A DNA stretch of 15,449 nt. Source: Lachnospiraceae bacterium (GTDB taxonomy: Bacteria; Bacillota_A; Clostridia; Lachnospirales; Lachnospiraceae). Position numbers and translations under genes: made by a program. The DNA is taken from the NCBI GenBank assembly GCA_017464045.1, contig JAFUEG010000245.1, forward strand, positions 1-15,449, written 5' to 3'. This document shows, piece by piece, positions 1 to 7,342 of this stretch. Under the pieces are notes generated by a model that was not told the origin of the DNA, searched no databases, and was given only the letters and a program-made list of their open reading frames with translations. Numbering within the stretch: position 1 is the stretch's first letter; every line of letters begins with the position of its first letter.

Positions 1-1872
1 GACAACTTCTTCCTTAGCAACAAGTCCTGTTACGGTTGCTACTGTAGGCTTCCACTGACCAAATCCAAGCGGCTTAAATATAATTGACGCTCCGTTACCA
101 ACACCTGCAAGAAGTGATGCATCCATAGGTGCTACGTCTTCTACAGGTATATCCATCTTGTCTGCTATCTTCTCAATCTCTGCCTCGGTTGCAACGCTCT
201 CATCCTCAAATAAGTCGTCAACCATACCAAACTTTCCGTTTACGGTTCCGAAGCTTGAGAAGAACCAAATAATTATTGATGATAATACGATAACCGATGA
301 AGCTCTCTTAATGAAAGACCAGCCTCTTTCCCAAGTTGCTCTAATTACGTTTCCAACTGATGGTACGTGGTAAGCATGAAGCTCCATAACGAATGGTGCA
401 GGCTCGCCTGCACATGCCTTGAACTTCTTTAAAATTATACCTGATAAAATTATTGAACCTATACCTATAAAGTATGATGACGCTGCGATGGCAGATGAAC
501 CACCAAAGAGTGCACCGGCGATAAGTCCGATGATAGGAAGCTTAGCACCACAAGGTATAAATGTTGTAGTCATGATTGTCATCTTACGGTCACGGTCATT
601 TTCGATTGTACGAGAAGCCATGATACCGGGAACACCACAGCCTGTAGCTACAAGTACAGGTATGAAGCTCTTTCCTGAAAGTCCGAACTGACGGAAGATA
701 CGGTCCATAACAAAGGCTACACGCGCCATGTATCCGATATCCTCAAGTATTGAAAGGAACAGGAAAAGTACTAACATCTGAGGTACGAAACCGATTACGG
801 CACCGAAGCCTGCGACTATGCCATCCTGGATAAGGCCGTAGAGCCATGTTCCTTCATTTACATTTATTGCTGTAAGTATCTTATCAAATAAGTTTGGTAC
901 CCACTCACCAAAAATTACGTCGTTTGTAAAGTCTGTTGCTGCAGTACCGATAGATACTGCCCAACCGCCCATTGCGATTGCATATACAAGGAACATAATT
1001 GCTGCAAATATAGGAAGTCCGAGTATACGGTTTGTAACAATCTTATCAATCTTATCTGAGGTTGTCATCTTGTCAGAACCCTTTTTCTTCTTAACAGTTC
1101 CGGAAATGATTCCTCCGATATAATTGTATCTTTCATTAGTTATAATACTCTCTGCATCATCATCTAACTCTTTTTCTATCGTCTCGATTGTTTCCTCTAT
1201 ATTTTTCTTCTGGTCGCTTGAAAGCTTGATAGACTCAAGTATCTTCTCATCACGCTCAAACACCTTGATTGCATACCAGCGGATAAGCTTGTCATCTACG
1301 CTTCCCTCTATCTGACCTTCGATTGTGCTTATAGCTGCTTCAATCTTCTCATCAAACTTAGCAGGAACCTCTACTGTCTTTTTAGCTTTTGCTGCGGCAA
1401 TTGCTTTATTTACAGCATCCTCACAGCCATCACCCTTAAGAGCGCTTATTTCAACTACCTCACAGCCAAGCTCCTTGCTAAGCTTTGCGGTATTGATGCT
1501 GTCGCCGTTTTTCTTAACCAAATCCATCATGTTGATGGCCATAACTACAGGTATTCCAAGCTCTATAAGCTGTGTTGAAAGATATAAGTTACGCTCGATA
1601 TTGGTACCGTCTACGATGTTCAATATAGCGTCAGGCTTTTCATTTACAAGATATGTACGTGAAACAACCTCCTCCAAGGTATATGGAGATAATGAATATA
1701 TACCCGGTAAATCCTGAAGCACTACATCCTTATTTTCCTTTACCTTACCTTCCTTTTTCTCGACCGTTACACCCGGCCAGTTACCGACATACTGATTTGC
1801 ACCGGTAAGAGCATTGAACAATGTTGTCTTACCACAGTTAGGATTGCCGGCAAGTGCAATCTTAATAGACAT
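1..1872 (-). CDS. feoB: Ferrous iron transporter FeoB (partial, C-terminus off the left edge)
   Basis: FeoB imports Fe2+ across the cytoplasmic membrane and carries its own cytosolic GTPase domain. About 624 codons are visible. The N-terminal G domain shows G1 GNPNCGKT at residues 9-16, G3 DLPG at about 54-57, G4 NMMD at about 114-117 and a G5-like ISAL near 142. A charged helical linker (about 170-275) follows, then the membrane core with the gate motifs VATGCGVPG (about residue 408) and TFIPCGAKLP (about 437), both Cys-containing and conserved in the family. The last visible stretch is a soluble insert after a transmembrane helix. FeoB is usually 650-800 residues, so about 50-150 residues are missing. 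The ATG start sits 8 nt after GGAGG (1881-1885). It is the last gene of a three-gene operon, 21 nt after the second feoA. Confidence 0.97.
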   Translation of the reverse strand, partial: MSIKIALAGNPNCGKTTLFNALTGANQYVGNWPGVTVEKKEGKVKENKDVVLQDLPGIYSLSPYTLEEVVSRTYLVNEKPDAILNIVDGTNIERNLYLSTQLIELGIPVVMAINMMDLVKKNGDSINTAKLSKELGCEVVEISALKGDGCEDAVNKAIAAAKAKKTVEVPAKFDEKIEAAISTIEGQIEGSVDDKLIRWYAIKVFERDEKILESIKLSSDQKKNIEETIETIEKELDDDAESIITNERYNYIGGIISGTVKKKKGSDKMTTSDKIDKIVTNRILGLPIFAAIMFLVYAIAMGGWAVSIGTAATDFTNDVIFGEWVPNLFDKILTAINVNEGTWLYGLIQDGIVAGFGAVIGFVPQMLVLFLFLSILEDIGYMARVAFVMDRIFRQFGLSGKSFIPVLVATGCGVPGIMASRTIENDRDRKMTIMTTTFIPCGAKLPIIGLIAGALFGGSSAIAASSYFIGIGSIILSGIILKKFKACAGEPAPFVMELHAYHVPSVGNVIRATWERGWSFIKRASSVIVLSSIIIWFFSSFGTVNGKFGMVDDLFEDESVATEAEIEKIADKMDIPVEDVAPMDASLLAGVGNGASIIFKPLGFGQWKPTVATVTGLVAKEEVV

Positions 1873-1893
1873 TTATATTTCCTCCTAAACTAA

Positions 1894-2112
1894 TTATTCA
1901 ACAACTACCATTTCAGCATCTGCCTTACGTATGGAAAGCTCATAGCCGCGAACCGTAAGCTCCATCGGGTCACCGAGCGGTGCAACCTTACGCACATAAA
2001 TTTCTACGCCCTTAGTTATTCCCATGTCCATGATACGACGTCTGACAGGTCCTTCACCGGTAAGCTTTACAACCTTAACAGTATCGCCTACCTTCACATC
2101 TTTGAGTACCAT
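1894..2112 (-). CDS. feoA: FeoA family protein, second copy
   Basis: Small cytosolic SH3-like protein of 72 residues, the usual FeoA size; FeoA is thought to bind FeoB and modulate iron transport. The fold signature is visible as GDTVKVVKLTG near residues 8-18, then the MDMGITKGVEIYVRKVAPLGDP stretch in pieces (MDMGITKG at about 28-35, VAPLGDP at about 43-49) and a closing strand with SIRKADAEMV. MGI-x-KG followed by a PLGDP turn is typical of FeoA. A strong GAGGAGG ribosome binding site lies a few bases upstream, inside the 15-nt gap after the first feoA. It is followed 21 nt later by feoB, so co-transcription and a shared role in Fe2+ uptake are well supported. Which of the two copies contacts FeoB cannot be told from sequence. 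Confidence 0.94.
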   Translation of the reverse strand: MVLKDVKVGDTVKVVKLTGEGPVRRRIMDMGITKGVEIYVRKVAPLGDPMELTVRGYELSIRKADAEMVVVE

Positions 2113-2127
2113 TTTATATCCTCCTCG

Positions 2128-2340
2128 TTATACCATTATTTTATTTGCTAACTCTTTACTGAGTGCAATTCTTGTTCCTTTGATTTTGACGATAACGTTC
2201 TCGCCCGACTTGGTTATTATCTGAATCTTGCTTCCCACGTTGAAGCCCATATCAGCAAGATGCTGTCTTACCTCAGGCTTTCCACCAAGCTTAAGTATTT
2301 CTTTTTCCTCTGTTTCCTGTGCAAATGTAAGTGGCATCAT
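2128..2340 (-). CDS. feoA: FeoA family protein, first copy
   Basis: First gene of the feo operon, 70 residues. It has the FeoA pattern: LGGKPEVRQHLADMGFNVG at about residues 18-36, a KIQIITKSGENVIVKIKG beta-hairpin segment, then RIALSKELANKI at the end. It differs strongly from the adjacent FeoA copy, so the pair is an old duplication rather than a recent one. Tandem feoA genes before feoB are common in clostridia. The start follows GGAGGG (2344-2349). The first codon pair is ATG-ATG, so the start could shift by one residue. The leader from the predicted promoter (2494-2522) is about 145 nt and carries two palindromes that may be binding sites for an iron-responsive repressor. Confidence 0.92.
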   Translation of the reverse strand: MMPLTFAQETEEKEILKLGGKPEVRQHLADMGFNVGSKIQIITKSGENVIVKIKGTRIALSKELANKIMV

Positions 2341-2358
2341 TATCCCTCCATTTTGTAG

Positions 2359-2379
2359 GTTAGGTTTATTTATCCTAAC
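2359..2379. promoter_or_regulatory. Palindromic operator candidate 2 of the feo operon
   Basis: GTTAGG (2359-2364) and CCTAAC (2374-2379) form a perfect 6-bp inverted repeat with a 9-nt spacer, and the outer bases repeat the GTTAG/CTAAC core of the palindrome at 2458-2477. It lies just upstream of the first feoA ribosome binding site. It could be a second repressor site, or a small leader stem affecting feoA translation. It is closer than the first site to the published DtxR/IdeR half-site TTAGG. Confidence 0.5.
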
Positions 2380-2457
2380 TAAAAAAGATTTGAAAAAAAT
2401 AAGAATTTTAGCAAAAATTCTTTAAATTTCTATCTCTAATTATTAGTATGCTTCTTT

Positions 2458-2477
2458 GTTAGTTAATTATAACTAAC
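2458..2477. promoter_or_regulatory. Palindromic operator candidate 1 of the feo operon
   Basis: The sequence GTTAGTTAATTATAACTAAC is an exact inverted repeat: 8-bp arms around ATTA. It starts about 10 bp downstream of the predicted feo transcription start, a position where a bound repressor would block RNA polymerase. Its GTTAG/CTAAC half-sites resemble the TTAGG/CCTAA half-sites known for DtxR/IdeR-type iron repressors. The palindrome is seen directly; the regulator is inferred. Confidence 0.6.
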
Positions 2478-2493
2478 TTTTATATCGACTAGT

Positions 2494-2522
2494 ATTATAT
2501 GCCAGAGCCAAGCAAAAGTCAA
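2494..2522 (-). promoter_or_regulatory. Sigma-A promoter of the feo operon
   Basis: On the minus strand TTGACT (2517-2522) is followed by a 17-nt spacer and a perfect TATAAT (2494-2499). This is close to the full sigma-A consensus, and the predicted transcription start is near 2487. The only genes downstream in this direction are feoA, feoA and feoB. Confidence 0.85.
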
Positions 2523-2593
2523 CATATTTTTACAAAAAATAATTGGATAATATAGGCATTAGAAGATGGTTTTTGCTGATACACTGCACATTA

Positions 2594-3907
2594 TTATAAA
2601 TATGCAGGTATAAGCACACCATCAATCGACTCAATTATAGTTATTGTGTATACAAAGACTAATGAAATAATCATAATAATTTCTGCTTTTTTATTTTCTT
2701 TTTTAAAGAAACCAGACCAACCTCTTACCAACAGCACATTTAAAGAAATCAACATCGGCATGCAATATCTTCCTTGCGGCTGAAAATCACTGAAATACGA
2801 ATACGAAACATTCAAAGCAACCGTGAGTATACACATTGCTGCCATGGAAGAATCGAATAACAAATCTTTTTTTTGAGTTTTACTTTTTAATAATACAATC
2901 ATACCTACAAAGCTTAAAATTATAATAACAAAAAACATCATATAATATATTGTAGGCAGGGGCAATGTCATATAGTCAAAGTTCCCAATGAAACTTTCAT
3001 AGGTTGTCCTTGCCCAAAAACAATATATACTTAATAATTCTCTAAACGGTAAATTAAGACTTTTTATAGTCGTTCTTTGAGATGGTTTAAATTCAAAAAC
3101 AGCATACTTTTCTGCGCATTTTTCACATGCTTCAAGTCCTAAAAAATCACCATCATAAATTATTGCATTTCTTACAAACCACCATCCTGCAACCAGAAAT
3201 GCAAGCACTAAAACTACTATAGTTCTTGAAGCAATTATTTTTCCCTTATGCTCAATTTTTTCATTTTTATAAACTGAAATTATAGCGTATATAAAGGCTA
3301 TCGGAATAATCCCATAGCAATTATAATACGATAAAAGGCACAATCCTACCCCAATTCCTAAGAATATACAAGATTTTAAATTCCAGTTTTTTTCTTCAGC
3401 CAATATCAAAGCATATATTATCCATGCCACTGTAAAAATACCATACGCATCATTATTTACATATGAAGAAATAAATACAAACTGAGGAAGCAGTGCAGTG
3501 CCTATTACAAAAATATACCTAAACATTCCCGGAAAAATTTTCTTACTTATCTTAATACTAAAAAAAACTGTGCCCGTTGAGGCCAAAACACTTACCATTC
3601 TCGCTGATAGAAGTAATATATTTCCTGATGTTGTAAAAAGTGAGGTGAATCTCATAAAGAATGCACTTATTATATAGCTGAGTATTGGTGTAAATGCATA
3701 GGAAAAACCCCATGTAGTATCGATAATTCTCTCGTCACCGCCATGCGGCAGATATCCATATTTATATATAAATTGAGGAACAGCATACCTCATGTGTTCA
3801 TCCGGACAATGATCATAAGGAATCACTATGGCCCAAGTTAAATAAATTAAAAAACAGGCAAATATTATATATATATCCGTTTTATTAAGCTTATATTCTT
3901 TATTCAT
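2594..3907 (-). CDS. Multi-pass membrane protein, GT-C/DUF2142-like
   Basis: A 437-residue integral membrane protein with about 10-12 hydrophobic helices. After the first helix it has a short extracytoplasmic stretch containing HCPDEHMRY (about residues 33-41). An acidic PDE motif followed by His in the first loop is typical of GT-C glycosyltransferases and the related DUF2142 family, where it contacts a metal or a lipid-phosphate sugar donor. PQFVFISSYVNNDA (about 140-153) is a second stretch that looks like this group. The family assignment is from these patterns only; substrate and even transferase activity are unknown. The start codon follows AGAAGG (3918-3923). The gene begins 44 nt after the ABC transporter stop and may be read through from it. 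No strong terminator is seen after its stop, before the feo promoter. Confidence 0.7.
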   Translation of the reverse strand: MNKEYKLNKTDIYIIFACFLIYLTWAIVIPYDHCPDEHMRYAVPQFIYKYGYLPHGGDERIIDTTWGFSYAFTPILSYIISAFFMRFTSLFTTSGNILLLSARMVSVLASTGTVFFSIKISKKIFPGMFRYIFVIGTALLPQFVFISSYVNNDAYGIFTVAWIIYALILAEEKNWNLKSCIFLGIGVGLCLLSYYNCYGIIPIAFIYAIISVYKNEKIEHKGKIIASRTIVVLVLAFLVAGWWFVRNAIIYDGDFLGLEACEKCAEKYAVFEFKPSQRTTIKSLNLPFRELLSIYCFWARTTYESFIGNFDYMTLPLPTIYYMMFFVIIILSFVGMIVLLKSKTQKKDLLFDSSMAAMCILTVALNVSYSYFSDFQPQGRYCMPMLISLNVLLVRGWSGFFKKENKKAEIIMIISLVFVYTITIIESIDGVLIPAYL

Positions 3908-3951
3908 CGATTTACAGCCTTCTTTGAGAGTTTAGTAACAATTCCAGATGA

Positions 3952-6876
3952 CTATTCGGTACGTAATGCAACTACCGGATCTTTCTTGGATGCAACTCTT
4001 GACGGGATAAGTCCGGCTATCATGGTAAGCACCACACTTATAATTACAAGGATTATTCCACCCGCAACCGGAAGCTTTGATATATGCTCTAATCCGGATA
4101 CATGCTTTATAACCTTGTTAATAGGTATATTTAAGAGTATAGTAACGAGTATTCCGATTACACCGGCGATAAATCCCACGATAATTGTTTCCGCGTTAAA
4201 TACCCTCGATATATCTTTCTTTGATGCACCGATACTTCTGAGTACACCGATTTCTTTGGTTCTTTCAAGTACAGAAATATAAGTTATAATTCCTATCATT
4301 ATTGATGATACAACAAGCGAAATTGCCACAAAAGCAATAAGCACATAAGATATAGCATTAATTATTGTGCTTACTGAAGACATCATGGCACCTACCATAT
4401 CTTCATACTGGATTTCCTTATCCTCATCGCCTGCTTCTCTTACCTTTTTGTTATAATCTTCAATGGTATCTATAATTTTTTCTTTTGATTCAAAATCTTT
4501 CGGATAAATTCTTATTACCTTAGGGTCATTTTCATAGGCAATACCTATAGTAATTAAGTTGTCATCGTATGTGGCATCCTCTGCAGTCTTTAATGCTGAA
4601 AGAGACATTCCCTGAGAAACCGTCTGAGATGTATCTTCCATAGCTGATACAAATGCCGTCATCTCTTCTTCAGAAAGTGATGCCATATAAGCGCCCTGCC
4701 TTTCCTCAGGAAGTATAGCTAAATACATCATTGCATCTGTCGGTTCAAGAGTATGCATGTATTCAAAAAGCTGTTCATTTGGAACCTCGGAAATGTCTGA
4801 AACGCCAAACTGTCCGGCTGCCATTTTAGCAAATTCCGCCATCTGCTCTGCCATGTCATCTTCCTTTTCTGCAGTGATATCTGCGCCAAATTCATAGCCG
4901 GTAAATACATTTATATCAGGATTCTCAAGCTGAGCCTTTCCGATTTCACTGTCCTTAGCCATATCCATAAGCTTTTCTACAAGCGAATGCTTGTAACCGA
5001 TTGTAGTCATTATCGAATGTACTGCAGCATTATCATTTGGCCTTACAATACCAACGACATTTACCTCAACACCGTTGTCTATCTTCTCTTTGAGGTAATT
5101 ATAATCATCGCTCATATCCTTGTAGGTATCACTTTCCTTGTCATAGGCATAATAATCTGATGTCGGAATTACCTTATAAGTAAGTGAAAGCAGTTCATCA
5201 TACGTATATGATGTGTTGTCAAAGGTAAGACTTTCGCCTTTAAGTGCTGCACCCATCATGTCCTGAAGTTCCTTTACATCTCGAAGTCCGAGTGTATATA
5301 ATTCGTAATCCGTAACCTCATTGTATTCTGTCACAACAAGCACAAGCTCATCATAATTTTCCGGCCACCGTCCTGCGATAACATCATACTGTTCATCAAG
5401 AAGGTCCTGGTTTTCTATAATTTCAGAAAAGCAACTTGTCATATCAACTGAACTTCCACCCATACCGAGCTGGGACATCTCAGCCATAGAGCCCATACCT
5501 ATGTTGCTCATAACGGTACTCGGGTTTACCTGATAAATATCATCATCTGTATCAGGCAGATAAGCATTTATAGTGATTCCATAGGTATACATTATATCCG
5601 ATGCATAGTCTTTAATGACTTTTCCATCACCATTTTCGATATAATCCCTAAATGAAATCATATCATTTATCTTAACGCCTTCTATCATGGTGTTCATATA
5701 TTCGCCAATAAAATTGTTTGAATACACCTTATCCATATCGTGCTCTTCGGAACTCTTCATATCATTTCCAAGGATCATGGAAAACATCGCTGAACGGTCT
5801 ATCGACTCATCGGTTATCTCAAGCGGATATGTAGAAAGGGTATCCTGCTCGACACTGCTTATATAATTTCTAAATCCACTTGATAAAGACAGAATAAGTG
5901 CAATACCAATTATACCAATACTGCCGGCAAATGCGGTAAGAATTGTTCTTCCTTTCTTGGTAAGCAGATTGTTAAAGCTAAGACTGAGTGCCGTAAAATA
6001 AGACATTCTGTTTTTCTTATAGCTCTTAATTTTACTTGCACTTTCCTTTTCATCTAACTTTGCGCCGGCCTTCTTATCTACACTTTTGCTAATCTTCTCA
6101 TCTGAACTTTCGCCGACCTTCTTATTTGCATTTTTATCTGCTTTCTTAATGACCTTTACATCGTTTCCTACATAATTTTCCTTATCAGCTTCTTCATCCG
6201 TGTAAGGATTTGAGTCGTCAGTCACCTCACCGTCAAGAAGCTTGATAATTCTTGTAGAATATTTTTCAGCCAGTTCAGGGTTGTGTGTAACCATGATTAC
6301 AAGTCTGTCGTCAGCTATCTCTTTAAGCAGATCCATAATCTGCACACTGGTTTCCGTATCAAGCGCACCTGTCGGCTCATCTGCAAGAAGTATCTCCGGA
6401 TTATTTATAAGTGCACGTGCAATAGCAACTCTCTGCATCTGTCCCCCGGAAAGCTGGTTAGGCTTTTTGTGAATCTGTTTACCGAGTCCTACTTTTTCGA
6501 GGACCTCCTTTGCACGTCTTCTTCTCTCTGACTTGGATACACCCGAAAGCGTAAGCGCAAGCTCTACATTTGAAAGGACATTCTGGTGCATGATGAGGTT
6601 ATAGCTTTGAAATACGAAGCCAATAGAATGATTTCTGTAAGCATCCCAATCCTTGTCCTTATATTTTTTTGTAGACCTTCCCTTGATAATAAGGTCTCCG
6701 TCCGTATACTGATCAAGTCCGCCAACTATATTAAGAAGCGTAGTTTTACCACAGCCCGACTGTCCGAGCACGGATACAAATTCATTGGCTCTGAAATTAA
6801 TGCTTATGCCCTTTAAGGCATGCACGGTTTCCTCACCGGTTATATAATCCTTTACGATATTTTTTAATCTTAGCAT
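3952..6876 (-). CDS. Fused ABC transporter, ATPase plus FtsX/MacB-type permease
   Basis: A 974-residue single-chain ATPase-permease. The ATPase (about 1-220) is complete: Walker A GQSGCGKT (38-45), Q-loop Q90, signature LSGGQ (142-146), Walker B ILLADEP (162-168) and H-loop His198. A lysine-rich, probably disordered linker with a 16-residue tandem repeat follows (about 240-290). TM1 (about 311-334) is followed by a roughly 500-residue external domain (340-835) and three C-terminal helices (about 839-866, 894-915, 936-957) with the FtsX-type ERTKEIGVLRSIGAS segment. This architecture belongs to the MacB/LolCDE/bacitracin-exporter (type VII, mechanotransmission) superfamily, whose members act on peptides, lipoproteins or antibiotics at the outer face rather than by simple import. 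The substrate is unknown. The start follows AGGAGG (6882-6887). It has a leader of about 190 nt with unusual structure. Confidence 0.93.
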   Translation of the reverse strand: MLRLKNIVKDYITGEETVHALKGISINFRANEFVSVLGQSGCGKTTLLNIVGGLDQYTDGDLIIKGRSTKKYKDKDWDAYRNHSIGFVFQSYNLIMHQNVLSNVELALTLSGVSKSERRRRAKEVLEKVGLGKQIHKKPNQLSGGQMQRVAIARALINNPEILLADEPTGALDTETSVQIMDLLKEIADDRLVIMVTHNPELAEKYSTRIIKLLDGEVTDDSNPYTDEEADKENYVGNDVKVIKKADKNANKKVGESSDEKISKSVDKKAGAKLDEKESASKIKSYKKNRMSYFTALSLSFNNLLTKKGRTILTAFAGSIGIIGIALILSLSSGFRNYISSVEQDTLSTYPLEITDESIDRSAMFSMILGNDMKSSEEHDMDKVYSNNFIGEYMNTMIEGVKINDMISFRDYIENGDGKVIKDYASDIMYTYGITINAYLPDTDDDIYQVNPSTVMSNIGMGSMAEMSQLGMGGSSVDMTSCFSEIIENQDLLDEQYDVIAGRWPENYDELVLVVTEYNEVTDYELYTLGLRDVKELQDMMGAALKGESLTFDNTSYTYDELLSLTYKVIPTSDYYAYDKESDTYKDMSDDYNYLKEKIDNGVEVNVVGIVRPNDNAAVHSIMTTIGYKHSLVEKLMDMAKDSEIGKAQLENPDINVFTGYEFGADITAEKEDDMAEQMAEFAKMAAGQFGVSDISEVPNEQLFEYMHTLEPTDAMMYLAILPEERQGAYMASLSEEEMTAFVSAMEDTSQTVSQGMSLSALKTAEDATYDDNLITIGIAYENDPKVIRIYPKDFESKEKIIDTIEDYNKKVREAGDEDKEIQYEDMVGAMMSSVSTIINAISYVLIAFVAISLVVSSIMIGIITYISVLERTKEIGVLRSIGASKKDISRVFNAETIIVGFIAGVIGILVTILLNIPINKVIKHVSGLEHISKLPVAGGIILVIISVVLTMIAGLIPSRVASKKDPVVALRTE

Positions 6877-6914
6877 ATCTGCCTCCTGCTAAACTTTTAA
6901 TTCTTTCCCATATT

Positions 6915-7061
6915 TGTGACATGGCGTAAGACTTGTCACGTTTCTACCTTTCGACTGAAAAAATATGTACACGCATGGCACGTGTTACTTACCGCCATGC
7001 TTTGCACATATTTTTTCAGTCTACTTTACTTAATGTGGCAAGGCCCACATCCCATGTCACA
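6915..7061 (-). other. Structured leader of the ABC transporter gene, possible attenuator
   Basis: Read on the minus strand, the leader has TGTGACATGG (7052-7061), a small ATGTGG/CCACAT stem (7033-7050), the 15-bp hairpin element at 6954-7020 that ends in a run of six T, then GTGACA (6934-6939) and CCATGTCACA (6915-6924). The last copy can pair either with the distant TGTGACATGG (10 bp) or with the nearby GTGACA (6 bp, 12-nt loop). The alternatives are mutually exclusive. A switch role is inference from these pairings. Confidence 0.4.
6954..7020. repeat. Hairpin element A (shared-core inverted repeat)
   Basis: Perfect outer arms of 15 bp (ACTGAAAAAATATGT at 6954-6968 and its complement at 7006-7020) enclose an asymmetric internal loop (ACAC against TTTGC) and an inner stem GCATGGC/GCCATGC (6973-6979, 6994-7000). 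The A-tract in one arm and T-tract in the other make it look like a bidirectional terminator. It shares its internal motif with the element at 8877-8959. Confidence 0.85.
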
Positions 7062-7072
7062 TTCATTTTGCA

Positions 7073-7101
7073 ATATTATCATAATAACAAGCATAAGTAA
7101 A
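7073..7101 (-). promoter_or_regulatory. Predicted promoter of the ABC transporter gene
   Basis: On the minus strand TTTACT (7096-7101), a 17-nt spacer and TAATAT (7073-7078). This is a moderate match to sigma-A. Transcription would start near 7066, giving a leader of about 190 nt that includes hairpin element A. Confidence 0.45.
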
Positions 7102-7185
7102 GAAATGATTATGGTATATTTTGTAAACTTTTTTTAACTTAAACTGCTATTTAGGGAAAAATATTAAATATTTTACAAAATTCAA

Positions 7186-7214
7186 TTGCGTTCAATTTAT
7201 TTATATGCTATTAT
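7186..7214 (+). promoter_or_regulatory. Predicted promoter of the oxidoreductase gene
   Basis: TTGCGT (7186-7191), a 17-nt spacer and TATTAT (7209-7214), preceded by TGC as in an extended -10. The -35 lies within a direct repeat TTCAATT-GCG-TTCAATT (7181-7197) and the -10 overlaps the palindrome at 7212-7230. The leader to the start codon is about 120 nt. Confidence 0.5.
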
Positions 7215-7230
7215 AACTGTGAAAGTTATA
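7212..7230. promoter_or_regulatory. Palindromic operator candidate at the oxidoreductase promoter
   Basis: TATAACTGTGAAAGTTATA is an exact inverted repeat of 7-bp arms around GTGAA. It overlaps the -10 and the likely start site, a normal repressor position. It does not match the PerR, Fur or Rex consensus well enough to name a regulator. Confidence 0.45.
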
Positions 7231-7342
7231 TTAATAAGTTGTGCAATCCGGATAAATAATAGCTTTTAAGTGTATTTTTATCAAATGCTCATGTTGGATA
7301 TGAAAACAACTTTACTTTAAATTATATAAGGAGGAATTAATT

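Noticed and set aside
158..1717. Several open frames on the plus strand opposite feoB
   Set aside because: They are shadows of feoB, whose minus-strand frame is continuous with intact GTPase and gate motifs; the plus-strand frames show no family pattern or credible ribosome binding sites.
2403..2420. Stem GAATTTT/AAAATTC in the feo leader followed by a T-rich run on the minus strand
   Set aside because: The stem has one G-C pair and would be very weak; the shape looks like a terminator, but AT-rich DNA yields such repeats by chance.
2458..2477. Fur box for the feo promoter
   Set aside because: The palindrome does not match the GATAATGATAATCATTATC type of site; the half-sites fit the DtxR/IdeR type better.
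2341..2490. A riboswitch in the feo leader
   Set aside because: The leader is about 145 nt and AT-rich, with no recognisable aptamer core such as the four-way junction of NiCo/czcD riboswitches.
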